A DNA stretch of 64,000 bases from Chromobotia macracanthus. Lineage: Eukaryota; Chordata; Actinopteri; Cypriniformes; Botiidae. Positions within the stretch are counted from its first letter, which is position 1; each line of letters starts with the position of its first letter. Below, in pieces: positions 1 to 12,861 of this stretch. The notes below the pieces were generated by a model. It was not told the DNA's origin. It saw only the letters and a list, made by a program, of their open reading frames with translations, and did no database searches. The stretch lies in the NCBI GenBank assembly GCA_036877525.1, contig JAZGTH010000008.1, forward strand, positions 9,346,501-9,410,500, in the 5' to 3' direction. The position numbers were made by a program, and so were the translations under genes.

Positions 1-663
1 GATTAAAAGGAAACAGCCACAATTAGTGAGAAGAGAGGAATTATGGGAAAACCTCAAAAGCTTTAATACCCTACTTCTCTGGCTGTGTCCAAAACTTAAC
101 CTTTATTTTCAATCAGTCAATGACTCAATAGGCGGCATTTTTGTATGAAGGTATATCCAACAGAAAACTGGTTTCAGACCAGCTTCCAATGCACCGTAAC
201 ATCACGCGTAATGATCTAGAACAAATGTAAGTGAGCTGTTAAGATATAAAAGCAGATATTTAATGAATACCAGGCTTGTGATGCCATCTGTGATACGGAC
301 ATAAAATATAGACAAATTCAAATCATGCAGCTGGTTGAGAAGAGGCGTGCTATTACCTTTCCAAGTGATCAGACCAAGTGATCACTTTATTAATAAAATA
401 AACAAGATTTACATTGAAAGAGAGACAGAATCCATATTTAGAAAACAGACTTTGGTTCCTTTGATTTGGGCCATTTAACATCCAGCCAGAATACTCTAGC
501 AGTCCCCTGGTAACACCTTAGAAACCATTCAGAATTTAAGCAACCACATGGCAAAGCTAAAGCAACCTGCCCTAACACCAGCATTGTGACTGCCTTTTAC
601 ATCGCTCAAATGTTGTTCAGACAACGTAAAAATCTGTTTTACTTCTTTTAACTCCTCCGCCAG
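1..663. other. non-coding stretch left of the orphan exon
   Basis: No coding sequence or repeat is recognised. It would be intronic to iqsec1 if that gene continues leftwards out of the window. The last 30 bases are a pyrimidine-rich tract ending in CAG, which is the acceptor of the candidate exon that follows. Confidence 0.4.
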
Positions 664-846
664 ATGCTATTTTTATTCTGTCAACCATCCGCTCACAAAG
701 GATTGTGGGATATCAAAGGCAGCAAAGGATACATCTATGCTGCTTTCAAAAACGGACCAGATGGTGCGATCTTAGTAGACAGGATGTTACACAAAGACTG
801 GATTCGGATGTGTCTTGATACCTTCCTCCCTTCGGATATTCCCTGA
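664..846 (+). CDS. candidate terminal coding exon of an unrecognised gene
   Basis: A pyrimidine-rich tract ending in CCAG directly precedes 60 open codons that end in TGA. The composition looks protein-like, with codons for GLWDIKGSKGYIYAAF and then a stretch containing ILVDRMLHKDWI, rather than low-complexity intron. It has the look of a last exon entered in phase 0, so the ATG at its start need not be the initiator. I do not recognise the family. If iqsec1 extends leftwards, this exon is antisense and nested inside it; otherwise it is the 3' end of a gene lying to the left. A retained fragment of a pseudogene is also possible, because no upstream exon is visible in the 660 bases available. 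No clear AATAAA occurs close downstream; the first good one is near 1800. Confidence 0.4.
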   Translation: MLFLFCQPSAHKGLWDIKGSKGYIYAAFKNGPDGAILVDRMLHKDWIRMCLDTFLPSDIP

Positions 847-2554
847 GAAAGCAGCATTTCTCACGATTCGGACACAAACTCTCTCTCTCGTCTAACAGAC
901 ACACATGTTGTGTTTCTCAGTATCTGCAAGAAACCAGTGTGTGGTCGTCCCTGCCCACTTAACCTTGGCAAGGCCATGGGCCGAATACAGAACGGCATGT
1001 CAACAGAACACACCCGTCTCACTGTGCACTGTTAGCATGAGCATCAGAGCTCTCAAACAGGGCCTGCCAACAGCTGTGTGACACACACACACACAGACAC
1101 CCAGAGTGGATAGGCTTCAACAGAGCAGCCTATTACAGGCACCAAATCAATGAGCAGACGCATACAGAGTGAGCAAGAGAGTAATAGGGAGAGAGACAGA
1201 CAGAGAGAGAGAGAGAGGGTTAGTGTACAGAACAAGGTGAAAATGAGAGAGGGTAAATGCTGTAGGGGACCAGCCTGAGAAATCTCCCTGCGGCAATATA
1301 CACTGACATACACAACCTTGTCTGAAAGAAGCATGTGTGTGTGTGTGTGTGTATTACACGATGGAGAGCAGAGCCATGCTGCAGTACTGTACCTGACACG
1401 TAAACTCTGGCTGTAATGACATGTTTTGGTTTGAGGTAATGTGAATAGGGAACGTTATATTTAACAGCGTGGAAGGTGACATTTCACACGGTTGTGATGG
1501 TGGTCTGACTTACTGAAATTGAAACACTTTTATTTTTTTTCCTGTTTGCATGACTTTGCAAGAAAAACAAGCACATTTCATTCTGTTTTCTCATTCTGTA
1601 AACAAACTGTGGAGTCAACCGTATTTGTCAGGCTTAACGTTCAAGTCTGTTACCCAAATTATTGTAAAATATTACATTTGAACTTGTTGGATTAAACTTA
1701 GAATTTATACCTAGTGGTTCTGTGGGACTTAATAATACATTTTCTTCATAAACAACTGCAGAACGAATGTATGTAATATTACCTGAGAATGAAACCACTC
1801 AAAAAATAAATTGACTGTTTTTTATATAACATTGTGTTTTTTTTGGACAATGACAATCTGAGACTCAGACACATTTTCTGTTCAATATTCTCTAACAAAT
1901 CTTCTGTGTAGACACACACATACTTTCAATACAGGAGAACATAAACATTCCTCCCCAGCAGGTCAGGCATTAATAATGTCCTATAAAAGTTCAACATGCT
2001 GTCAAATGTTCTCATCAGTCTCAAATCACAGGAGACGTTTCTATAGTGGTTGAAATAGCAGTAATATCTGACGTAACTGCCAGCATCCATTTATCAGTCT
2101 CAACATCAAAGTCTGACTGAAGGGAACTTAAAAATGTCCAGATAAGGGACTTGATCTGAGTTTGGCTGTAAGGTTTTATAACAGAGATCTTTACTATATG
2201 GGAAATTATCAGCTTCCTTCAACTGTTTGTCCCCGTTTTGCTTTCCAGGCACAGAACACTTGCTAAAAACCCCAACATTGGTTTTGGTGTAGTATTCTGG
2301 ATATCATAATAAATGTTGTGGGATGTCCAATAATTTAAATAATCTTTAAATGACATGAGGCTAGACAAACACAAGGATGAAGAAAACTAGCGGTCAACCA
2401 ATATTCCCTGAGATTTTAGAGAGCAGTTTGGCTGAAATACACATAAGACTTATTTAATGTTAGCAAATGACTGAAAATAATGTTACATACATAAAATTAC
2501 TGAAATGAAAGAGGGCACAAAACTATAATTTTACAAAATAATAACAAAAAATCA
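847..2554. other. non-coding stretch with microsatellites
   Basis: It contains an (AC)n tract at about 1081-1096, a (GA)n tract at about 1202-1218 and a (TG)n tract at about 1334-1352. No coding sequence is recognised; an open minus-strand frame across the (GA)n and (AC)n tracts is low complexity. Confidence 0.5.
1081..1352. repeat. cluster of dinucleotide microsatellites
   Basis: Three simple-repeat tracts lie within 270 bases: AC at 1081-1096, GA at 1202-1218 and TG at 1334-1352. The AC and TG tracts are complementary and could pair as a long-range stem. No function is implied. Confidence 0.8.
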
Positions 2555-2683
2555 TTTGTAATATCTATTACAGTACTGTTGGTAGTGACTAGAACATGTA
2601 AAATAACATTTTTAATGTTTTTGTTACTTAATAGAAATGTTTTCAAAACGTTCTTACAATCTAAAATTGCTAGCTGGGTAACA
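2555..2683 (+). mobile_element. AACGTT MITE family, partial copy 1
   Basis: This is the 3' half of a short inverted-repeat element. It shares with the copies at 48 kb and 52 kb the segment AATAACATT, AATGTTTTTGTTACT, an AAATGTTTTCAAAACGTTCTT-like stretch and the end CTAAAATTGCTAGCTGGGTA. The left half is missing. There is no coding capacity. Confidence 0.65.
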
Positions 2684-4564
2684 TGTCTTCTAAAAAACCC
2701 TGGCCTACATCTTTACTGCCAAAATACACATTTGCCTTATTCACACCAAGACAGGAAAGATTTTTAAATATAGATCTGTATCTGACTTGCTTTCCAGTTC
2801 AACAATCTTATCAGGTTTTCATGTTAATAGGAAAAATCCGGGGGAAAAATGCTGAGCCAAGACACGATCAACAGTTTTTTTTGCAGAAGTGAACAGCGTT
2901 TACCTCCGTCTGCAAAACCGTACGCCTAATACAGAATACACAGTGATTTTCCTACCATGATTGTTCATCCTCTGTTCCTACAGCACTGCACCCTGAAACT
3001 AATAAGCATCATCAATCTACAGCCAGATAATTTGCAAATTACTGGCAACTGTTGTGTGTTATCGTGTTTAATGTTGTTGCACAAGTCCAATGTTTCTCCA
3101 GGAAAACTCCTCAGGGGAGCTCCACGCTTTGATAAGCAGCCTGCGCTTCTTCTGCAACAATTTCCTCTCTAACTTTTGATTCGAATTTCCCTGGCTGATG
3201 AAATCTGGGATCAACAGAAAAACCCTGAGCGGGACAATTCCAGTGGCCCACAACAAAAGTGACAAGTTCTGTGTACTTGCTGCTGGACGCATTTAAAGTC
3301 TTCTAATTTCCTGAGGAATTTGTTGCTCCATCTAATCTAGTGCCACCGTGAGCCCAAGGAAGTGTTGAGGTTCATTGATTCGCATGCTATAATATTGCAA
3401 CACTGAGCAGGGATCTAATTAAGCCTGTTAATAACCTTGTGTTGACGCATCCGCAAATGTTTAGCCAAACGGATGCTTCACACTAAAGCGGTCCTCTTTT
3501 AGACATCCATTCTAGCTCACATCGCAATACAACAGCACCTGCAAATGCGACAAAACATAAGATCTGCTCCATGGCTGCCCTGAAGACTCAACCTGTAGGA
3601 GAATCCATCAAATTGATGAAGAGGCACTTGACGGTAAAAAATGTCTAGTAGACATATAAAAACAGATCTTATTTTTTGCCACTTGGCACCTGAGCACTCG
3701 AGCAATAAGTCAGCTATCTCTAGATGATGAAAAGATCTCTCAAAAAGTTTGATACTTTACTGTATGTGCAATATTCCTCCAAAATGTTGTCTTCAGCAGT
3801 TTATAGATAAACATGCAATTCGAGGCCTGAAATCAAATCTGGACAAACAATACAGACAAAAATTCCAACAACATGTCTCTGATTACGCAGTGTCCTTGAA
3901 TGGAAAATAAAAGTTTGGGAGTAACCCACATAATCTAAAGCCGAGGGCCAAATGCAAATGCACAGCTCTATTTTAGCTGGTATTTAACAGGTTTGTGGCA
4001 TAAAATCTTTTAAAAATATGTATGAATTTATTTTGAAGTAGATAATTGAACAAAATCCCTGTGTACTCGCCAAACTACCACTCTGCTGTGTTACTGACCC
4101 CTACAAATGGCATTTAAACAAGACGGTAAAAGTAATAAGTGAGGTTTAGCACGTCAATTAGACAGACAATAGTACATAATAAACTATATTACGAAATATG
4201 CACCAGACTTAATGCCAATAGACAGAACTTCGTCTTACAAGACTAACAATAGAAACTCAGAGCAGAATACCGACCCACTTTGAGCACTTCCTATAAATCC
4301 ACAATGACAGAAACAGATTACAAGCTTGTGATGGGGACTATCAAAGCTCTGAAGTCCATCAAAGCTAATGTGCTCTGAGATAGGACGCCAAAAAATGCGA
4401 CAAACATGCATGACATGCATGTCATGGAAATGACACGTCTGCTAAATAATATGCGTCTGATAGTTTGACATGCTGATGAGAAATGGAACTGCCCGAGTAT
4501 CTGCTGCTAGTAAGGAGAAAGACAGCAGATGATTCACAGAAAAGGATGTCCTCTTCTAACATAC
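2684..4564. other. non-coding stretch, probable iqsec1 intron
   Basis: Nothing gene-like is recognised. An 18-bp perfect palindrome, CATGACATGCATGTCATG, lies at 4409-4426. The interval is downstream, in gene direction, of the candidate iqsec1 microexon. Confidence 0.4.
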
Positions 4565-4600
4565 CTGACATTTGAGACACGCAAGCCTTCACTCTCATTC
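4565..4600 (-). CDS. iqsec1: candidate iqsec1 microexon (36 nt, phase 2 to phase 2)
   Basis: On the minus strand a strong polypyrimidine tract ending CTCCCCCACAG precedes 36 bases, which end in TCAG followed by the donor GTATGT. The first coding exon at 34449-34735 ends with two bases of a codon (AA). Adding this exon gives an uninterrupted reading KNESEGLRVSNV and leaves the same phase 2. It can therefore be included or skipped without changing frame, which is typical of vertebrate neuronal microexons. Assignment to iqsec1 rests on strand, phase and order, not on recognised protein homology. The implied intron is about 29.8 kb. A chance occurrence of good splice sites is the main alternative. 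Confidence 0.5.
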
Positions 4601-6119
4601 CTGTGGGGGAGAAAGAAAGAGAGTTAGAAAACGGAGTTGAAATGTGAGAAAGTGATAAAAAACACAGTGATATCTGTGCTAACAGGAAACTTTCCAATTC
4701 ATCAAACTTCCACTAAAAAAGTCCAACAGAATAATGACAGTTTGAAAGTCAAAAATAATTGAAACCATTAATACATGGTGCATTAAATCTACAATACTGG
4801 ATCCTGATCAATACCATGGTCAATACCATGTTCTAGCTGCACTTTAATCAACAATTTACTAAAATAGCTATGATGCAAAAGTTTGTTAACTTTGATACTG
4901 TGTATATTACTGCATAGGCTAGGTCAGCAATTGAATGTACAACTAGGTACAGTAGGTTATACATCAGTAACACATGGTTAAAATATAAATATACAGCCCC
5001 CGTCACACTCATACCGTCCAATGAAAACCATTTCTAAAGCAGCTTTCTCTGTTCGGTATATACCCAGTGGCCATCACATTCTTTAGCAGCAGGCTCTCCG
5101 ACGTATGTGCAGCGTTCGGTGTGATGGAGAGCTCTAATATTCACACTTGTGACTTGTGGCTGATTACCTCAGGCGTCCCCAACCTCAAACCCTTGTTTAA
5201 TAATTCACAAGCTCACCTTTGAGGAAAAGCTTTGTTAGAAACTCTGTGGCTGTTATCTAAAGGTACTAACAGCCCAGCTCTCTCACCAAAAGATGAAAAA
5301 ACTGGTTCTGATCCCATTACACCACAAATTTGTCACACAAAAGAGCCTCAGGCTACAGAACTTTTGACCACTGTGTTAATGTCAATTTATGTACATAATG
5401 TATATCTAACTGACTGTATAATAAAGGTCCATATTTGAGCGTGGATTCAATGACAGTACAACCGTAATATTGCCATCTCTGGAATTCACATGGCCCAGGA
5501 CCAAATTATAGGGGTAGGCCCCCTCCTCACATACACTCAAAACTGCAAAGACTTGTTCATCTTTTGATGATGAACCTGGTACTAATGCCAAAAATCCCTG
5601 CTAGTAATTGGTACCAACTCTGAATGATCCCGCATTAAGCAGTTTTAAGGAATTGTTAAAACCCATTTTTTTAAGATAGCCTATATAGTTTAGTTGTTTC
5701 ATTTCTAATTATTTATTTATTTGTTTTGTTCTTTTAACTCCACTAAGGGTCAACATCGTAGCGCTGTCTTACAAGGTAGGTGGCAGAGCTCCAAACTCAA
5801 TTTGTCGCATTCTATGCAAGCTGCTGGCAGATTCGTATGTCAATGAGTGAAGCAAACTGCTGACACATCAGTTAATGCACAGGCTTGCCTGTCTGGCCTT
5901 AGATGATAGACCTCTGTCAGGCTGCCAGTAAGATTTGGTAAACCTTTAGTGTAATACAGATATTATACTAATTTATAGGATTTCCCAGTATGTATTTATT
6001 GGCATTGCTAACCGTACAAAAGGAAACCAGCCTATGGGGCTACATGGCCTCTCGGCCTAGTTTGCTGATAGTAGAGACAATGTGGACACTGTCAGACTGA
6101 GAGACCCACTGATCCTCAG

Positions 6120-6320
6120 GTTGGTCAGGCTGTTGGACCAGCCAGACCATCTGAGGACTAGCTTGGCCAGGATGTCAGACCAGTTGACCAACTAAGGACC
6201 AGCTTGGCCAGGCTGACAGACCAGCTGAAAATCAGTTTAGCCAGGGTGATAGATTAACTAAACCAGATAAACACTAGCTTGGCTAGGCTGACAGACCAGC
6301 TGAGGACCAGCTTAGCCAGC
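6120..6320. repeat. minisatellite with alternating 41/34-bp spacing
   Basis: The core AGCTTGGCCAGG or a close variant (GTTTAGCCAGG, AGCTTGGCTAGG, AGCTTAGCCAG) recurs at about 6160, 6201, 6235, 6276 and 6310, giving spacings near 41, 34, 41 and 34. Between cores the unit carries variants of CTGACAGACCAGCTGA. The alternating spacing suggests a higher-order unit of about 75 bp. Confidence 0.7.
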
Positions 6321-6709
6321 TTGCTTTATTCAGCGGTGTTTAGCTGCAAACGCTTGGTAGAAAAACAGATTAATTAAGCAGTTATCTAAACAATGTGCAA
6401 GTTCACTTTATTTATAAGTACAGTAAGACAATAAAGCACTGGTGCAGATGGCCCATGAGGGTCATAGGTGCCTTATTATAATGGTTTAGTAAGAGTTAGT
6501 TTTGAAATTATGTTGAGTGTTGATGTGCTAATTGAACACAGTAAAAGGCAAAATAAGCAATTTGGTAAATGAAGCAATGCAAGAGGGAATGAGCAGATAT
6601 TTCCCTCAGATTCGTAACGTCACTCTAAATTGCAGTTTGCAATTCATTGTATATTAGGTCTATGGACTGTATTGCTCTCATATTAATGTAATACTCATTG
6701 TGAACACTT

Positions 6710-6761
6710 GTGGCCACACATTGTCCGCTGGCACAACAGTGGCCACGCATTGTCCGCTGGC
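6710..6761. repeat. 29-bp tandem duplication
   Basis: A 23-base unit beginning GTGGCCAC and ending CCGCTGGC occurs twice with one mismatch, at 6710-6732 and 6739-6761. Confidence 0.75.
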
Positions 6762-7966
6762 CTTGGTTTCAAAAGTTTATTTTTTATTACATTTCTCCAG
6801 TGGGTTTTAAAATATATATTCAATGAAGAGTTCTAAACCATGAACCAACCCAGCCAGTGGTGACGTATTAAAACAGATTTTAAAACAGACTCTTTTTTAA
6901 AAAATAAAAATATGAAAATAAAATATCTGATGATCAAGGTAGGTCTTTTTTCAAAAGATGTATACTTTAAAAGCAGTTATAAAGACATAACCTGCTTAGC
7001 CTTGAGAAACACTGACAAAAAAGCTTTTCTCACTCTCTCTTTAAAAGCAGAATTACATTTGATGCTTTCTGCAGACAGTGATGCAGATGTAATGTTTGGT
7101 TTGCTTAAGATTACAGATCTCAGATTAGCTCTGGTTAACCAACCAGCTATTTGGAATGCCACCGCAAGTTATACTCTGATGTGTCTGGCCAGCTGAGATC
7201 AGATCAGATCAGACACTGTAAATAACAACACAAAACTGTATATATATTCTTCATGAAACTATATTTTACTATTGAATGTTTTGAATAAATTGACTATATT
7301 TTTTATCACAAAGACAACAGAGCCAGTAGGCTTTAGTTACATCATCCCTAGACATGAAGACATGCCCGTTCTAGAGAGCATACTATACTACAGATGGCAT
7401 CAAAGCTAACACACATGGACTGTAAAAAGGCCGTAAAACTCAGGTTCTTTCATTTTTCGTCTCACTGTTACACTGCTGTGATTTACCAGATTCTGAATTT
7501 CAAGCTCTAAACGTATAAAGCAAACCTAATAAACATCACCTTCAGTGCTGATAAAATGCTGTTTTCATGTTTAAAGACAAGGAACAGAAATTACACTGAT
7601 AAATCAGAATACTCAAGAGATCATCAAAAGAAAATCAGATCGGTTCGGCGTACTGGGGCTTTTTAAGTGAGGAGAGTTTGGACGCTGCTCTTTCCTCCAT
7701 AAAATGTGAGACAGGCACAAATGTAACATCACAGCTACATCACTTCAAAGCTGTGGCAGTTACTCCCCACAGGAGTGGCCGTGGAGCAGATGTCTGAGAA
7801 AAGTGCTGCACACCAGACGTTTGGTGGCATCTGGTGGTTTATGTTTAAGAAAAACTTAAGAAATAGAGCAAATGATGAAGGACAACAAAGACAGCACAGC
7901 ATACAACACAGAATTTGAAACAAAGCTTAAACTGTGCTAAAATAACACAACCTACAATTCATTTAC

Positions 7967-8122
7967 ATTACATTTACATTTACGCATTTGGCAGACACGT
8001 TTATCCAGAGCGACTTACCGTGTATTCAAGTTATACATTTTTATCAGTACATGTGTTTCCAGGGCATTGAACCCACAACCTTTGCGCTGCTAACTCAATG
8101 CTCTACCAATTGAGCTACAGTA
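7967..8122 (-). mobile_element. tRNA-derived SINE, near full length
   Basis: Read on the minus strand, the element begins with a tRNA-like A box (TAGCTCAATTGGTAGAGC, around 8100-8117) and a B box (GGTTGTGGGTTCAATGC, around 8064-8080). Its tail contains the complements of CATTTGGCAGAC and TTATCCAGAGCGACTTAC, a 3' module widespread in fish SINEs. RNA polymerase III promoter boxes look intact apart from small drift. Confidence 0.75.
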
Positions 8123-9663
8123 AGGCCATGTCATAGTACCTCAATAAAAAAATCATGTTGACATATACCCAAGGCCTGAATTTCAGCCTTTTCACAATTT
8201 TAATTATTCCTAAGTGAAAGCGATACGCATTGTCAATAAATTTGGACCGCTATATAAAGCTGTTAAAAGTTAAAAACTGCAAAGTGCTAATCACACGCGT
8301 CTGCACTTTAACTGAACGTTTCCAATTGGCATTGTGAAGCGAAAATTAACATTTTCAATTTGTTTCTACGGAAGGCGAGTGCCACACTCACATGGTGGAT
8401 TGTGGGATTGACAGTGGAGTATGTATACTAACAGGCCCAAATCAACAGCGATCTGGCTTTGTGTGGGCATTGAGCGTACTCTTTCCGCTGTTGTAGAAAC
8501 ATATTGCAAGTGAACTACGGTAACACAACCGCTTGGGTTTAAAATCAATAAGTCACGAAGATTTAAAACAGTGCTCACTAGTAATACAACACAATTGAAA
8601 AGAAGCATACGAAAGCCAGGAGCACCAATAAAATTGCGTTAGGGTTAGTGAAGAGGGATAGACCTACTTAAAACAGACTTTATTGTGCTCTGTATTGTAA
8701 ACTACATTTTTAAGGTTACCAACCAACTAGCATTTAATTTCTTCTCTAAAGCCAATATTTACTTAGATTTAACATTTGCAGAGCGTTAAAAGCGACAAAA
8801 TTGTGCTTGAAGAGTACTGTTTACTTTTTTGCGTTGGCATTGTTCCAATTTGCATGGCAAATAGAATAATATAACATTGAATTCACTGTTATTTTAACCA
8901 TCTTCTCTGGTTAGGCTTCTCTGGCCTAATAAAACCACTGGGTCCCTCATACCATGGCAGTGGAGGGAGCGACGTCTGTCAATTCATTGAAACCTAACAC
9001 TGCAGCTCAATCACCACAACACAAGGTTATAATGACCCTAATCGTTATTTCTCTAATGAGGTCCTATCAAAATCAATCATCATTTCTAAGCTTGTTTTCA
9101 TGGCATGCTTATGAACACAATTAAATCAAAGCATTCAATTTGAATAACAAATCGTATCTACCCATATACCGGAACAGGTTGCACTCAGATAGCTTATTGA
9201 TATTCATCGTGTCATATTGTTATATGTGTGGATTAAAAAAAGGCTGGGCGTCTCTCCAGACAAAATGAATTCTTTAAAGCCCTGTTAAAGAGCATAGCAG
9301 CCAAACAAAATCATCAATACTGTAGCCGTCTGCTCTAGGCTAATGTAGGCCTTCCACCTTAAGACAGTGATATATTTCATGTCTGCTAGTGGCTGCATTC
9401 ACTGTTTAATGCAGTTCCCCATTACACCAAAACATATTACATTAAATGGCATATTACACTAATGACTGCTATGACACTTATCATGAAGGGCAAATATGAG
9501 CCTCACAACATAATGTGTTTATGTGTCCTATACCAGCAATTCTCCACTGGTTTTACTACAGAGCCCAGTATTGATCTAACACGGCACCAAAACAGGCTTT
9601 ATGCTGAACGTCACATGAGCAAACAGGAAAGCTGGTTTCATGGCATTCGGTTGTCAAGTGTTA

Positions 9664-9795
9664 ACACAGATAACAGGGCAGGGAATGTTTTCAGAACACT
9701 GAATAATGTTCTTTAAAAGTTCTTCCCAAGTTATCAAAGATGTTCTTGCAATAATGTTAGTAAAACATATTTTTAACTTTATATATCAAATAGTC
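9664..9795 (+). mobile_element. AACGTT MITE family, partial copy 2
   Basis: This is the left half only: GGGAATGTTTTCAGAACA, then TGTTCTTTAAAAGTTCTT, then TTATCAAAGATGTTCTTGCA and a TTTATATATCAAAT stretch. It matches the heads of the copies at 31.4, 47.9 and 52.0 kb. Confidence 0.65.
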
Positions 9796-11443
9796 AAAAA
9801 AAGTCCATATGTAACACAAAACATACAAAAGACCTGTACCAGAAGCAATGTAACCTGTTATACAAAATACGGAAATTTGTTGTGCATAACCTGTATTGTT
9901 TTTCATTAAGTAAACACAAGGTTTGTCTTGACTTCCTGTTGGGGTTGTGTGCCATTTTAACTGCTCTCATTTAAGAGGAAGTTCATAACAGTCAATGTTT
10001 GTGCTGACATAAATCATTTATTAACCATTCAAATGTTCAGGATGATGGCCTCTGTGGGATATTGTGTTAACCTCTGGTTGGCCCTTAAGAAAAAAACTCT
10101 CACACTGGCCAGGAAAGAAACCCAACTGGGAGAGGCGACACCAGTATGGTTATGAATTATTACAAAGCAAACTTCTTGCCACTGTGTCATTTGAGGGCTA
10201 GGCATATAAATAAGTCAAAAGCGTGCCAGGCTTTTCAGCTCTGTATCATAAAGTATCTTTTTATATCTCCCACTGTTAAAATCAACTTAATTTCATCTTA
10301 ACCAAAACAGATGAAAAACAGTTCTGGCATGCAGTAAATCACACCACGAGTCATGGTTTTTCTTCTTTCATCATATTAGATCCTGTGATCTATAAAACAC
10401 TGAAGCAAAGATAACCCACAGGCAATACATCTCCAACTCCAATTTCTCCAAAAACTCTTACTTTGTGGCAGCTCCTTATCAGATCTATACATTAAAGTCT
10501 TGCAGTTATTTTGAACTTAAAATTGCGTTATATAACCTGACTTAACAACTGGCGCATTTTGGAATTGTTAGGCCTGTTGATTTCTCACAATTAGTTTTGG
10601 TAACGAAATTAAGTGAAATTATCTTCACTTAAGAGCTTTATATATTATATTACATTTGCAACTAAATGCAATTCATTTGATTAGGTATTTAGCATATCGT
10701 ATAATCTAATTTAATTAAAACTGTTGTGAAATTGATTGACAACCCTAAGAATTATACATAAAAGCAAGTTTTGAGTCATGCACCCATGGGTGCAGTCCTG
10801 GAGGTGTTGGCCCATTCATGAGACAGCCTGCAGCTCCCATAGCCATTAAAGGTCACCGGGACTCAGATACTCATTCTGTTTTTTTCTCCTCTCTTCCCAT
10901 TAAATCCGAAAATTGCTTAATCCAGCAGGGCAATGAAATTAACCTTTTCACCCGCCTGCCCGTCCAGCAGTGCCTGGAAGGCAAATCACATTTTTAAATT
11001 GGATAAAAAGAGCATGTTTCTTCCCGTGACCCCACCCTTTCGAAACGTTTATCATTCATAAAAATGTTGTAGATTGAGGCCATAGATACGATTTACTAAA
11101 ATAACAATTGTGCGCGAGTGGTTTATTAGCTGAATTCAGATATGGCTTCAGGTATTGAGTTGTTATCTTGTGCATCTACTGTTTAGCATTTGCTAGAACG
11201 GTGCTCTACAACTCACCTACTCTGTCAGTCAAGAAAAGGCATAGCTTTAGACTTCAGCATTAATTAAACCTAAAGGCCTTAAACTAAGGGAAAACACTGA
11301 TACTGAGGGCAGGCTCCTATTCTGTATGCTGCAGAATACAGATTAACTTTAACTGTAACACTGTTACAGTAACCGGATGCAATGCGATAACTTTCTAGCA
11401 ACAAATCATTTGTCTGTCAGCACTGAATGAAACTGTTGTGTGT

Positions 11444-11675
11444 AGGATTGCAAAGCTAGGGAATTCTGGAAATATTCCAAGCTGGAAATTACAGGAATTA
11501 AAGGGAATTAATTTGAAATTTGGGGTAATTTTTACAAACTGTATCATATACACACATAAATACAAACATATTTGTTTCTTTGACATATGACCCATCTTCA
11601 TCCATGTTTCATAATTCTCATTATTCCCGTAAATTCCTGTTAAGCTTCCAAAATTCCTGGAATTTTGCAACCTTA
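11444..11675. mobile_element. GGAATTT-type MITE, copy 1
   Basis: Imperfect terminal inverted repeats are seen: the left end reads AGGATTGCAAAGC, and the right end TTTTGCAACCTTA gives TAAGGTTGCAAAA on the other strand. The interior carries repeated GGAAATT and GGAATT words. The same architecture occurs at 17614-17866. There is no coding capacity. Confidence 0.6.
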
Positions 11676-12861
11676 GCTGTGCGATGGGACACAATCAAGG
11701 CTGATCAGAGGCTATTTGATTTACAGTTTAATATACAGTTATGTGCAGTGTGTATAAAGCTGGTTAGAAAAACTGCCATAGAATTGAATGAAATAAAGAC
11801 TATTTCGCTTGTTAAGCCTGATTAGAGCACCGTGTTGGATAGCATGGCTTCCCATGTGACTGGATTACCCAGCAGCCCTTCACTGGTGTCACACTACAGT
11901 AAGTCAAAGACACCACTGAAAACAAACCTTCTGCTGCGATTACAATAAGTGATGAGAGAAAAGACATTAAATACTGACAGACAAAGTCTAGTCTAAACTA
12001 CAGAATCAATGTGATCAATGCTTTTATATCTATACAAATTTAGAAACGTTTTTTCTTTGGATTTACCCTTTGAATACAAATGCAGCAGTTTTCTCACTCA
12101 GCGGTTCTCTCTTTTATTCGGTGACAGGGGTTAATGCCTGACCATGCAGCAAATGTAGGACTTTACAGTTTCAAATAGAAGATTCACAGCCCTGAGTCTC
12201 TATCTAATGCCAATTGGATTTCTATTGATTCTCGTGTCTTTGGTATGTAGCAAAACGGCCTGGCGACATGCAGTCGATTGAACAAAAATACCTATTTTAT
12301 CGGCACATTCAATTCCAGCTGAAATGACACTTATCTAGGCGGATATGTAGCCAGCGAGGTTATTCACGTTTGAAAGAACCGAGTTAGCCCGGATCAGGCG
12401 GTCTTTCCTTCACCTAGCAAAGAAAATGGTAACAATTTATCGCCGCACTGGAGTCTGAAAGTTTAGGCTACATCCATTTGCCGTTGGCCTTCAGTCCTAA
12501 TGAAACATGTTGCAATGTGAGCAGTCAAGCCTGCCAGGGACCAAAGCTTACCCACATCACATGTGGCACACGCTCCAAATGCTTTAATAACAAAGGGACC
12601 AGGAACAGTTTTCAAGTTCGAAACTGCAAGGACAGAAACAAAATCTCATGTAACTTGATGACGGATATACAACAGGCTTCAGACAGATAAACTATGTCTA
12701 TTGCATTTCTTATCTGATTAACATTCCAAATGGGCCATTATTGTACAGCACTGCCAGCATTTTGAGTCACATGTAAATGGCCATTTAAAGAGCTGGGCTC
12801 AGCCTCAAAAATGATGGTTTAGGCTATATGACGTGTATTACACACTGCTTCACTTTCAAAT

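Larger units (their letters stand above)
4601..9663. other. large iqsec1 intron, right of the microexon
   Basis: No coding exon is recognised. The stretch holds a minisatellite (about 6120-6320), a 29-bp duplicated unit (6710-6761), a TCAGA-type triplication (about 7195-7210) and one tRNA-derived SINE (about 7967-8122). The remainder is AT-rich single-copy-looking DNA. Confidence 0.5.

Noticed and set aside
1053..1334. 93-codon open frame on the minus strand with runs of Leu/Ser
   Set aside because: It is the translation of GA and AC simple repeats, not a gene.
5768..5785. second CTCF-like word (TAGGTGGCAG)
   Set aside because: Matches only 12 of 14 core positions and lacks the two leading C bases.
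11200..11220. minus-strand donor-like GTGAGT preceded by a pyrimidine tract and CAG five bases away
   Set aside because: A 5-nt exon or an imperfect recursive splice site cannot be supported from sequence alone.
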